64,000 bases of DNA. It comes from Aquipseudomonas alcaligenes. Lineage in GTDB: Bacteria > Pseudomonadota > Gammaproteobacteria > Pseudomonadales > Pseudomonadaceae. The notes below the pieces were generated by a model. It worked only from the letters and a program-made list of their open reading frames with translations, did no database searches and had not been told where the DNA came from. The position numbers were made by a program, and so were the translations under genes. The stretch spans positions 186,001 to 250,000 of the forward strand of contig NZ_FTNW01000003.1 in NCBI RefSeq assembly GCF_900156545.1, written 5' to 3'. Of the stretch, positions 29,941 to 40,302 are shown piece by piece; position 1 is the first letter of the stretch; every line of letters starts with the position of its first letter.

Positions 29941-31041
29941 GTGGACGAGTGTCTGGTAGTCGGCGGCGGGGCTGTCGGGCAGCTTACTGCTCTGTTGTTG
30001 GCCGAGTCAGGGTGCTCTGTAACCCTCATTGAACAGGGCGGACTGGGTAAGGAGTCTTCCTGGGCTGGGGGAGGCATAGTCTCCCCCCTCTATCCATGGC
30101 GATACACTGCGGCTGTCAGTGAGTTAGCGCATTGGTCTCAGTGTTATTACCCGCAACTGGGGTTGCGCCTGCATCAGCTCACGGGAATTGATCCCGAGGT
30201 TTATGCGAGTGGTCTTTATTGGCTTGACCTTGAGGATCAGGGGGATGCCATGAGCTGGGCGCGCGCTCAGCGGCGCCCGTTGTTCGAGGTCCCCATTGAG
30301 CAGGTATACAAGGCTGTGCCGCAACTGGCGGCCGACTACCGGCAGGCGTTGTTCATGCCTGACGCTGCCAACGTCAGGAATCCGCGCCTGCTCAAGGCGC
30401 TTCGTCTGGCACTTAGCCGCCGTCCTGATGTAAGGATTCTAGAGTCCTGCAAAGTCGACACGTTTCTGGTTGAGGACAGAGGCTGTGTGGGCCTTCGCAC
30501 GAGCGAAGGAGACTTGCGTGCTGCTTGCACGATTCTGGCCGCCGGTGCCTGGAGCGGTGAGTTACTGGCGACCTTGGGGTTGCGGTTGCCTGTCGAGCCA
30601 GTAAAAGGTCAGATGATCCTCTACAAGTGCGAACCGGGCTTCCTGCCAGCCATTGTCCTGGCCAAAGGGCGCTATGCGATTCCGCGCAAGGATGGGCACA
30701 TCCTGGTCGGGAGTACGCTGGAGCATGTCGGTTTTGACAAGACGCCCACCGAAGAGGCGCTGGCGAGTCTCAAGGCATCGGCGGAGGAGCTTCTGCCAGC
30801 GTTGGCTGACGCTGAAGTGGTTGGTCACTGGGCGGGATTGCGCCCTGGGTCGCCGGATGGCATCCCCTTTATCGGGGAGGTGCCGCAGTTCCCGGGGCTA
30901 TGGCTGAATTGCGGCCATTACCGTAATGGTCTGGTGCTGGCGCCGGCGTCCTGCGAACTGCTGAAGAATCTGATGCTGGGTGAGACACCCATCGTCGATC
31001 CAGCACCTTATGCGCCTGCGCGGCGCCTGGGGCTGGTCTAA
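29941..31041 (+). CDS. thiO: Glycine oxidase / FAD-dependent amino-acid oxidase ThiO
   Basis: 366 residues. Rossmann FAD-binding motif at the N-terminus (CLVVGGGAVGQLTALLLAESG), DAO family throughout (PVKGQMILYK, AIPRKDGHILVGSTLE, C-terminal WAGLRPGSPDGIPFIG). ThiO converts glycine to iminoglycine for the thiamine thiazole. GTG start at 29941 preceded by a G-rich ribosome-binding site. Convergent with pilR, with a 21-base gap and no evident terminator. Confidence 0.88.
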   Translation: MDECLVVGGGAVGQLTALLLAESGCSVTLIEQGGLGKESSWAGGGIVSPLYPWRYTAAVSELAHWSQCYYPQLGLRLHQLTGIDPEVYASGLYWLDLEDQGDAMSWARAQRRPLFEVPIEQVYKAVPQLAADYRQALFMPDAANVRNPRLLKALRLALSRRPDVRILESCKVDTFLVEDRGCVGLRTSEGDLRAACTILAAGAWSGELLATLGLRLPVEPVKGQMILYKCEPGFLPAIVLAKGRYAIPRKDGHILVGSTLEHVGFDKTPTEEALASLKASAEELLPALADAEVVGHWAGLRPGSPDGIPFIGEVPQFPGLWLNCGHYRNGLVLAPASCELLKNLMLGETPIVDPAPYAPARRLGLV

Positions 31042-31062
31042 GGGGCTGCGGGCATCCCTCTG

Positions 31063-32406
31063 TCAGTCGATGCCCAGCTTCTTCAGTCGATAGCGCATGG
31101 AGCGGAACGTCAGCCCTAGGCGCTGGGCAGCGGCGGTGCGGTTCCAGCGTGTCTCCTCGAGGGCCTGCATGATCAGCTTGCGCTCGATCTCTTCCAGATA
31201 GTCTTCCAGGTTGTCGATCTGCGCCAGCGAAGCCTCGCCGTTGCCCTCGCCGGCCGGTGCGGCATCGGCCAGGCGCAGGTCGGAGGCCTGGATCTGGTCG
31301 TTCTCGCACAGCGTGTAGGCGCGCTCCAGCATGTTCTCCAGTTCACGTACGTTGCCGGGAAAGCGATAGCACTTGAGCTTGTCCAGTGCTTCCAGACTCA
31401 GGCGGGCTGCGGGCAGGCCGCTGCCCTCAGCGAGACGTTTAAGCATGGTGTCAGCCAGCAACGGGATGTCTTCGCGGCGCTCGCGTAGTGGCGGCACGCG
31501 CAGCTCGATGACGTTCAGGCGATAGAACAAGTCCTGGCGGAAGCGCTCTGCGGCGACTTCGGCGGCCAGATCCTTGTGCGTCGCGCAGAGGATGCGCACG
31601 TCCACCACTACTTCCTGTTGGCCGCCGACGGCACGCACAGCTTTCTCCTGAATGGCGCGCAGCAGCTTGACCTGCATGGCCAGCGGCAAGTCGGCCACTT
31701 CGTCGAGGAACAGGGTGCCGCCGTTGGCGGCCTGGAACAGGCCCTGTTTGTCCTCTATTGCGCCGGTGAAGCTGCCCTTCTTGTGGCCAAAAAACTCGCT
31801 TTCCATCAGCTCTGATGGGATGGCGCCGCAGTTGACCGGTACGAAGGGCTTCTCGGTGCGTGGCCCTTGCTCGTGGATCAGGCGTGCCACCAGCTCCTTG
31901 CCGCTACCGGATTCGCCGCTGATGTAGACGGGGGCCTGGCTGCGCGCGAGCTTCTGGATCTGGTTGCGCAGCGCTTTCATTGGCGGCGACTCGCCGAGCA
32001 AACGGGTATCCTGGGGGGCCTCAGTGGCTTCGCCACTGCGCAGGCGCAGGGCGGTGGCGACCAGCTCGCGCAGGCGGCCGAGGTCCACCGGCTTGGTAAG
32101 GAAGTCGAAGGCGCCGGCCTTGAGGGCGTTGATCGCGGTGTCCAGGCTACCGTAGGCCGTGATCATCGCGACCGGTACTTCGGCGTGGCGCTGCTGGATG
32201 TGCTGGACCAGTTCCAGGCCGGTGCCATCGGGCAGACGCATGTCGGTCAGGCACAGGTCGAAAGGCTCGCGGGCCAGCCATTCGCGAGCTTCCTTGACGT
32301 TGCGGGCGCTGCGCGTATCGAGCTTCATTCGCCCTAGGGTGATCTCCAGGAGTTCGCGGATATCGGGCTCGTCGTCGACGATCAGTGCTCTCTGCCGGGT
32401 GCTCAT
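31063..32406 (-). CDS. pilR: Response regulator PilR (sigma54-dependent activator of pilA)
   Basis: 447 residues: receiver domain with phospho-acceptor Asp55 (CLTDMRLPDG); AAA+ domain with Walker A GESGSGKE and the sigma54-contact loop GSFTGA; C-terminal Fis-type HTH (WNRTAAAQRLGLTFRSMRYR). It activates pilA from a sigma54 promoter, and a matching one is found at 53185-53200. Start ATG 32406, two bases downstream of pilS. Confidence 0.95.
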   Translation of the reverse strand: MSTRQRALIVDDEPDIRELLEITLGRMKLDTRSARNVKEAREWLAREPFDLCLTDMRLPDGTGLELVQHIQQRHAEVPVAMITAYGSLDTAINALKAGAFDFLTKPVDLGRLRELVATALRLRSGEATEAPQDTRLLGESPPMKALRNQIQKLARSQAPVYISGESGSGKELVARLIHEQGPRTEKPFVPVNCGAIPSELMESEFFGHKKGSFTGAIEDKQGLFQAANGGTLFLDEVADLPLAMQVKLLRAIQEKAVRAVGGQQEVVVDVRILCATHKDLAAEVAAERFRQDLFYRLNVIELRVPPLRERREDIPLLADTMLKRLAEGSGLPAARLSLEALDKLKCYRFPGNVRELENMLERAYTLCENDQIQASDLRLADAAPAGEGNGEASLAQIDNLEDYLEEIERKLIMQALEETRWNRTAAAQRLGLTFRSMRYRLKKLGID

Positions 32407-32408
32407 GT

Positions 32409-34001
32409 TCAGCTCAGTTTGCGTGGGTGGGCAAAGGTGATGCGGAAGCAACTGCCGCCACCCTCGCGCAGTTTGTAATCGAGGCGTGCCTGGTTGCTTT
32501 CACACAGCTCACGGGAAATATACAGGCCAAGGCCGGTACCCTTGTTGTCCGTGGTGTAGAAGGGTTCGAAGATGTGCTGTATCTGGTCGACCGGCACGCC
32601 GGGGCCGTCGTCCAGTACCTCCAGAGTTGGCAGGTCGCTCTCCGGGTCACGGTAGAGTTTGAGCCAGACCTGCCCCAGCTGGTGTTTCTGGGCGCTGTAG
32701 CGCAAACCGTTCTGCACCAGGTTGCTCAGAATCTGCGTCAGTTGGTGAGGGTCCATGCGGGTCTGCAGGCTGCCGCTCTGGGTTTCCAGGTGCAGTGTCT
32801 GGTCGAGCCGCGCGGAGTTGCGGAACTCGCTGGCGAAGCGGTGCAGCCAGTACTTCAGGTCTAGCAGCTGAGGCTCGGCCTGGCGCCTGCGCGACAGCTG
32901 CAGGACGTTTTCGATCACCGTATTCATGCGCCGTGAATGGTCCTGGATGATCTGTGCCAGGCGGCGATCCGGTTCCTCCAGATCCTCCGACTCCTGCAGC
33001 AGCTGGGCGGCATGGCTGATCGCGCCGAGCGGGTTGCGGATTTCGTGGGCGATACCGGCGGTCAGGCGACCCAGGGAGGCCAGCTTGAGCTGTTGGGCTT
33101 GCTGGGTAACCTGCGAGATGTCGTCGAGGAAGATCAGCGTGTGCTGTTCGCCGCTGCGTTGCAGCGGGATGAAGCTCGGCTGCAGCAGCGGGCCGTCCGG
33201 TATGGCCTGCAGGCTCTGCGGGCGCAGGGTCGGATTGTGCTGCCACTGCTGCAGGCGCTGGACCAGCTCGGGGCAGTGCGGGTCGAGCAGTTTATGTTCC
33301 AGCTTGCTGCGGCCGAGCATGCTGAGGGCACCCTGGTTGGCCAGCAACACGCGATGCTGCTTGTCCAGGACCAGGATGCCGGTGCGCATGCGTTGCAGGA
33401 TCAGCGAGTTGAGTGCCTCCAGGCTGGCAACGTCGACGGCGCGCTGTTCGGCCAGGAACTCGCTCTGTTGCAGTCGACTGGCCAGGCCCTGGAGGAAGAT
33501 CGCGGCGGCAAAGCACAGTGCGCCGAGGGCGCCTGCCTGGACGAACTGGGGGGCTGGCGTGTTGCGCAGCAGGCTGAGATAGAAGGTCAGTGCCAGCATG
33601 CCGATGGCGGCGACAGCGGCGATCAGCAGGCCGATACGGCCGCGCAGCAGGATGTTGGCAATTGCCACCGCGACTATCAGCAGGTTACCGATGCCGCTCG
33701 GGGTGCCGCCTGCGGCGAAGAACAGGGCGCACAGCAGCAGCACGTCGAGCAGTGCCAGGCTGAAGACCTGGGCCAGGTGGCTCGGGCGCTGCAGCAGGAC
33801 AGCGATCAGCACGTTGAGTATCAGGTAGGTCCAGCTGCCGTAGCGAAACAACTGGGCGTGTGCCAGCTCCAGCAACTGGTCGTCCAGGTCGCTGGAAATC
33901 AGCAGCACCAGTGCCAGGCCGATGATCACCCGGTAGAGGTTGTACAGCCGCAGTATGCGCCTGCCAGGGACGCGGCCTAGGGTCAGCTGCTCGGTGCTCA
34001 C
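32409..34001 (-). CDS. pilS: Sensor histidine kinase PilS
   Basis: 530 residues from the GTG at 34001. About six membrane helices in residues 20-185, a PAS domain (~215-310), the H-box HEIRNPLGAISHAAQLL, the N-box NLVQNGLRYS and G-boxes (DDGPGVP, GTGLGLYIS). In P. aeruginosa PilS senses pilin levels in the inner membrane and controls PilR. The GTG start overlaps the stop of the upstream small gene (GTGA), indicating coupling. Confidence 0.94.
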   Translation of the reverse strand: MSTEQLTLGRVPGRRILRLYNLYRVIIGLALVLLISSDLDDQLLELAHAQLFRYGSWTYLILNVLIAVLLQRPSHLAQVFSLALLDVLLLCALFFAAGGTPSGIGNLLIVAVAIANILLRGRIGLLIAAVAAIGMLALTFYLSLLRNTPAPQFVQAGALGALCFAAAIFLQGLASRLQQSEFLAEQRAVDVASLEALNSLILQRMRTGILVLDKQHRVLLANQGALSMLGRSKLEHKLLDPHCPELVQRLQQWQHNPTLRPQSLQAIPDGPLLQPSFIPLQRSGEQHTLIFLDDISQVTQQAQQLKLASLGRLTAGIAHEIRNPLGAISHAAQLLQESEDLEEPDRRLAQIIQDHSRRMNTVIENVLQLSRRRQAEPQLLDLKYWLHRFASEFRNSARLDQTLHLETQSGSLQTRMDPHQLTQILSNLVQNGLRYSAQKHQLGQVWLKLYRDPESDLPTLEVLDDGPGVPVDQIQHIFEPFYTTDNKGTGLGLYISRELCESNQARLDYKLREGGGSCFRITFAHPRKLS

Positions 34002-34222
34002 CGGCTGCCCTGATCCAGATGAGCCTGGCTGCAGAACCACTGCGTCCCTTGCGCCTGCGCCTTGTCACGCGGCACATGTATGCCGCAATGGGCACAACGC
34101 ACCATGGGCGCGGGCGCATCTTCCGTGGGGGCGGCCTGCGCTGCAGCAGCGGGTTTCTTGAAGCGCCGCCACAGCCAGAAGGCGGCGGCGATGAGGGCAA
34201 TCCAGAACAGCAGGCGGAACAT
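33998..34222 (-). CDS. PP0621 family small membrane protein with a Cys/His finger
   Basis: 74 residues: an N-terminal membrane helix (MFRLLFWIALIAAAFWLWRRF), a Pro/Ala linker, then a small Cys/His motif (CAHCGIHVP...WFCSQAH) that resembles a treble-clef or zinc-ribbon finger facing the cytoplasm. The family is annotated as PP0621 with unknown function. Translational coupling to pilS (GTGA) suggests an accessory role in PilSR signalling, but that is inference. Confidence 0.8.
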   Translation of the reverse strand: MFRLLFWIALIAAAFWLWRRFKKPAAAAQAAPTEDAPAPMVRCAHCGIHVPRDKAQAQGTQWFCSQAHLDQGSR

Positions 34223-34300
34223 GGTGTGCTCTTCTTGTTGGCAAAGGCGCAGTTTAGCCAAGTGCGCTGGCGCAGCGCAGCAGGTAATGCGAGGGGTATG

Positions 34301-34328
34301 AAAAAGGGAGGCCTAGGCCTCCCTTTTT
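34301..34328 (-). terminator. Terminator of bamD
   Basis: AAAAAGGGAGGCC-TAGGCCTCCCTTTTT is nearly perfectly symmetric, so it could act on both strands. It separates bamD from the PP0621-pilS-pilR genes. Confidence 0.82.
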
Positions 34329-34343
34329 GCGATGCAGCATGGC

Positions 34344-35366
34344 TCAGTCGAACAGGCCGAAGGTCATGTAGCTGAACCAGGAGCGGTCGTCGGCATTGCC
34401 TTCAGCTTCGCTTTCCAGGTCTTCTTTGACTTCGTCCTGGTTTTCCGGCTGCAGTTCGTCCGGGATTTCTTCCTTGGCGTCTTCGTACTGACGGATCACG
34501 TCCTGGCTGGCACGGGTCTCGCCGGGTGGCAGCGGCGCGTCGGATTCGATCAGGCCGAGCGTGGCTTTGGCCAACCAGGAGCGGTTGTCGGCTTCCTCTT
34601 CTACCGGCACGAACTGGCCATCGACCAGCGTCGGGTGGTCCGGGTAGTTCAGCTTCAGGGTTTCCAGGCTGGTGGCGGCCAGGTCGTCCAGTTCCAGGCG
34701 CTGGTAGGCCTCTACCATCAGGGCCAGGCCGTCACCGACGGAGGGCGTCTCCTGGAGGTTTTCCACGACGTAACGGCCGCGGTTGGCGGCAGCTACATAG
34801 GCCTGACGGCTCAGGTAATAACGACCGGCGTGGATCTCATAGGCGGCCAGCAGGTTGCGCAGGTAGATCATGCGCGCCTTGGCATCCGGTGCATAACGGC
34901 TGTTGGGGTAGCGGCTGGTCAGTTGGGCGAACTCATTGTAGGAGTCGCGCGCCGCGCCCGGGTCACGCTTGGTCAGGTCCAGCGGCAGGAAGCGGGCAAT
35001 CAGACCGCGGTCCTGGTCGAACGAGGCCAGGCCTTTGAGGTAGTAGGCGTAGTCGACGTTGGCGTGCTGCGGGTGCAGGCGAATGAAGCGCTCGGCGGCG
35101 GACTTGGCGGCCTCCGGCTCGACATTCTTGTAGTAGGCGTAGATCAGCTCGAGCTGGGCCTGCTCGGCGTAACGGCCGAAGGGGTAGCGCGACTCCAGGG
35201 CCTTCAGCTTGGCGATGGCATTGTTATAGCTGTTGCTGTCGAGGTCGTCCTGGGCCTGCTGGTAAAGCTCGGTCTCGCTCAGGTTCTCATCCACTTCCGG
35301 TTTGTTGGAGGAGCACGCGGCGGTCAGAACGAGGGTGGCGATCAGCAGCAGGTGTTTCACTTGCAT
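34344..35366 (-). CDS. bamD: Outer-membrane assembly lipoprotein BamD (ComL)
   Basis: 340 residues with a lipoprotein signal (lipobox LTAAC, Cys18) and tetratricopeptide-type repeats through ~30-250 ([48 protein letters not shown]). Essential partner of BamA in beta-barrel insertion. The C-terminal ~90 residues are an acidic extension typical of Pseudomonas. Divergent from rluD. Confidence 0.95.
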   Translation of the reverse strand: MQVKHLLLIATLVLTAACSSNKPEVDENLSETELYQQAQDDLDSNSYNNAIAKLKALESRYPFGRYAEQAQLELIYAYYKNVEPEAAKSAAERFIRLHPQHANVDYAYYLKGLASFDQDRGLIARFLPLDLTKRDPGAARDSYNEFAQLTSRYPNSRYAPDAKARMIYLRNLLAAYEIHAGRYYLSRQAYVAAANRGRYVVENLQETPSVGDGLALMVEAYQRLELDDLAATSLETLKLNYPDHPTLVDGQFVPVEEEADNRSWLAKATLGLIESDAPLPPGETRASQDVIRQYEDAKEEIPDELQPENQDEVKEDLESEAEGNADDRSWFSYMTFGLFD

Positions 35367-35513
35367 GGTGGCTTGCGTCCCTGTGACGGCGGCTGTCTAG
35401 GCCTCTACCGTCCTGTTATGATGGGCGCCCCGGAAAATGCCGGGGCAAAGACGCCGTATTTAACCACAGCGTGCCGCCGAAACCAAAAGCCGCACCGCCC
35501 TCCGCAGCAGCCC

Positions 35514-36485
35514 ATGTCCGAAGATTCCGATCAGCTCATTCAACTCACCGCCGAAGTGCCCTCCGACCTCGGTGGTCAGCGCCTCGACCAAGTCGCCGCT
35601 CAGCTGTTCGACGAGTATTCGCGCTCGCGTCTGACCGCCTGGATCAAGGAGGGCCGCCTGACCGTCGATAACACCGTGCTGCGGCCCAAGGACGTGGTCC
35701 ACGGCGGCGCCCTGCTGAGCCTGCAGGCCGAGCAGGAGGCGCAGGGCGAGTGGGTGGCGCAGGACATCCCGCTGAACATCGTCTATGAGGACGAGCACAT
35801 CCTGGTGATCGACAAGCCGGCCGGGCTGGTCGTGCACCCGGCAGCCGGGCATGCCGACGGCACGCTGCTCAATGCGCTGCTGCACCATGTGCCGGATATC
35901 ATCAACGTGCCGCGTGCCGGCATTGTCCATCGCCTCGACAAGGACACCACGGGCCTGATGGTGGTGGCCAAGACCCTGCAGGCGCAGACCAAGCTGGTCG
36001 ACCAGCTGCAGAAGCGCTCCGTCAGCCGTATCTATGAATGCATCTGTATTGGCGTGATCACCTCCGGCGCCACCATTGATGCGCCGATCGGCCGCAGTTC
36101 GGCCAACCGCCAGCGCATGGCGGTGATCGACGGCGGCAAGCCGGCCGTGACCCACTATCGCGTGCTGGAGCGCTTCCGCTCGCACACCCACGTACGGGTC
36201 AAGCTGGAGACCGGCCGTACCCACCAGATCCGCGTGCACATGACCCATGCCGGCTACCCGCTGGTAGGCGATCCCCTGTACGCCGGGCGCTTCCGCATTC
36301 CGCCGGCGGCCAGCCCGACCCTGGTGCAGACGCTCAAGGAGTTTCCGCGCCAGGCCCTGCATGCGCGCTTCCTCGAGCTGGAGCATCCGGCCACCGGGCA
36401 GCGCATGAAGTGGACCTCGCCTTTGCCCGAGGATCTGGTCTGGCTGCTGTCGCTGCTGCGCCAGGACAATGAATCCTTCGTCTGA
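35514..36485 (+). CDS. rluD: 23S rRNA pseudouridine(1911/1915/1917) synthase
   Basis: 323 residues: an N-terminal S4 RNA-binding domain (~20-80, QRLDQVAAQLFDEYSRSRLTAWI) and the pseudouridine synthase domain with catalytic Asp in HRLDKDTTGLMVVAKT. It modifies helix 69 of 23S rRNA. The ATG at 35514 was chosen by the family N-terminus, although the frame is open far upstream. bamD/rluD divergence and rluD-pgeF overlap are conserved in gamma-proteobacteria. Confidence 0.95.
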   Translation: MSEDSDQLIQLTAEVPSDLGGQRLDQVAAQLFDEYSRSRLTAWIKEGRLTVDNTVLRPKDVVHGGALLSLQAEQEAQGEWVAQDIPLNIVYEDEHILVIDKPAGLVVHPAAGHADGTLLNALLHHVPDIINVPRAGIVHRLDKDTTGLMVVAKTLQAQTKLVDQLQKRSVSRIYECICIGVITSGATIDAPIGRSSANRQRMAVIDGGKPAVTHYRVLERFRSHTHVRVKLETGRTHQIRVHMTHAGYPLVGDPLYAGRFRIPPAASPTLVQTLKEFPRQALHARFLELEHPATGQRMKWTSPLPEDLVWLLSLLRQDNESFV

Positions 36486-37206
36486 CTGGCTGACGCCCGA
36501 CTGGCCTGCGCCCACCAGCGTACGCGCCTGCGTCACCACGCGTGCTGGCGGCGTCAGCCTGGCGCCCTTCGACAGCCTGAACCTCGGTGACCATGTCGAG
36601 GATGATCCCTTGGCCGTTGCCGCCAATCGCCAGGTGCTGGTCGATGCCCTGGGTTGCCGTCCGGCCTGGCTCAAGCAGGTGCACAGCCCTGATGTGGTCG
36701 AGGCCGATCCCTGGCAGGTGCCGACTGCCGATGCCAGCTGGTCCGCTACGCCGGGGACCGCCTGTGCGGTGCTGACCGCCGACTGCCTGCCGGCATTGTT
36801 CTGCGACCGCGCCGGTACGCGCGTGGCGGCGGCGCATGCCGGCTGGCGCGGGCTGGCCGGCGGTGTGTTGGAGAATACCGTCGCCGCTCTGGGTATCGCG
36901 CCTGCCGAGCTGCTGGTCTGGCTGGGCCCGGCCATAGGTCCGCAGTCCTTCGAGGTCGGCGCCGAAGTGCGTGAGGCCTTCGCCGCCGTGCACGCCGAGG
37001 CGCAGCGGGCTTTTGTGCCGAGCGCCAATGCCGGCAAGTTCATGGCCGATCTGTACGCGCTGGCACGCATCCGCCTGGCCGCCAGTGGTGTCACCGCCGT
37101 GTATGGCGGCGGGCTAGACACCTTCAGCGACCCGCGCTTCTTCTCCTACCGCCGTGCCGCCCGTACCGGGCGCTTCGCCTCGCTGGTGTGGATCGCGCAG
37201 CCCTGA
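36469..37206 (+). CDS. pgeF: Purine nucleoside phosphorylase / laccase-domain protein (YfiH, PgeF)
   Basis: 245 residues. Conserved metal-site motifs of the DUF152/YfiH family: KQVHSPDVV, TADCLPALF and AAAHAGWRGLAGG. Members are known as multicopper-like polyphenol oxidases or purine nucleoside phosphorylases, and some act in peptidoglycan editing. The start overlaps the end of rluD by 17 bases. Confidence 0.9.
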   Translation: MNPSSDWLTPDWPAPTSVRACVTTRAGGVSLAPFDSLNLGDHVEDDPLAVAANRQVLVDALGCRPAWLKQVHSPDVVEADPWQVPTADASWSATPGTACAVLTADCLPALFCDRAGTRVAAAHAGWRGLAGGVLENTVAALGIAPAELLVWLGPAIGPQSFEVGAEVREAFAAVHAEAQRAFVPSANAGKFMADLYALARIRLAASGVTAVYGGGLDTFSDPRFFSYRRAARTGRFASLVWIAQP

Positions 37207-37252
37207 TCCGGCAGCAATCCGCGCGCGACTGATCCGTATCAACGGCTCGACG

Positions 37253-37278
37253 CTTGAATCGGTAAAAACTGTCCTCAT
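37253..37278 (+). promoter_or_regulatory. Heat-shock (sigma32-type) promoter of clpB
   Basis: CTTGAA (37253-37258), a 14-base spacer, then CCTCAT (37273-37278) closely match the RpoH consensus CTTGAA-N13/14-CCCCAT. It lies 77 bases before clpB, as expected for this chaperone. Confidence 0.75.
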
Positions 37279-37354
37279 CTAGAGATCAACTCCGGGCTTC
37301 ACTATTGGGAGCAGTTCAGCGCTCCGGCCCGCTCACAGAGGAAGGACACATTTC

Positions 37355-39919
<2,565 letters not shown>

Positions 39920-39933
39920 TCGTGATGCTCAGC

Positions 39934-39961
39934 AAAAGCCCCGGGAAACCGGGGCTTTTTC
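39934..39961 (+). terminator. Terminator of clpB
   Basis: AAAAGCCCCGG-GAAA-CCGGGGCTTTTT; being symmetric it may also end the convergent PilZ gene, whose stop is at 39964. Confidence 0.88.
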
Positions 39962-39963
39962 AT

Positions 39964-40302
39964 TCAGGCCTGCAAGTGGCGTAGCAGCAGGGCCAGGGGG
40001 GTGATCTGGTCGTCGGCGAGATCGATGATGTGGAAGCCGCACCAGCCGCTGTGGCCCGGCTCGCCGGCGCGGCTCCACAGGCAGTCGGCGCCGACGCGGA
40101 TCTCGTGAATGCCGTCCAGGGGCTGGTCCAGCACCAGGCGGCATTCCCAGACCGAGTCGGCTTCCGGTGGGGTCTCGCTGATCAGCATGAAGCCGTCCTC
40201 GGACAGGTCGACCACCCTGCCGAGCCTGCGGCCGCTGTGCAGGTCGAGTGCCTCGATATTCAGTTGCGTGGTGTGGCGGCTGTGCTGGCGGCGGTCGTCC
40301 AT
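39964..40302 (-). CDS. PilZ-domain protein (probable cyclic-di-GMP receptor)
   Basis: 112 residues, a single PilZ domain. Both c-di-GMP motifs are intact: R5-x3-R9 (RQHSR) and D32-L-S34-x2-G37 (DLSEDG). This differs from the classical non-binding PilZ of pilus assembly, which lacks these residues. The ATG abuts the TGA of the upstream DUF1631 gene, and its ribosome-binding site lies inside that gene, so the two are translationally coupled and probably work together. Confidence 0.88.
   Translation of the reverse strand: MDDRRQHSRHTTQLNIEALDLHSGRRLGRVVDLSEDGFMLISETPPEADSVWECRLVLDQPLDGIHEIRVGADCLWSRAGEPGHSGWCGFHIIDLADDQITPLALLLRHLQA

Noticed and set aside
34332..36485. Very long plus-strand frame giving a 717-residue product ending in RluD
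   Set aside because: The first ~390 residues are the antisense shadow of bamD; the family N-terminus starts at 35514.
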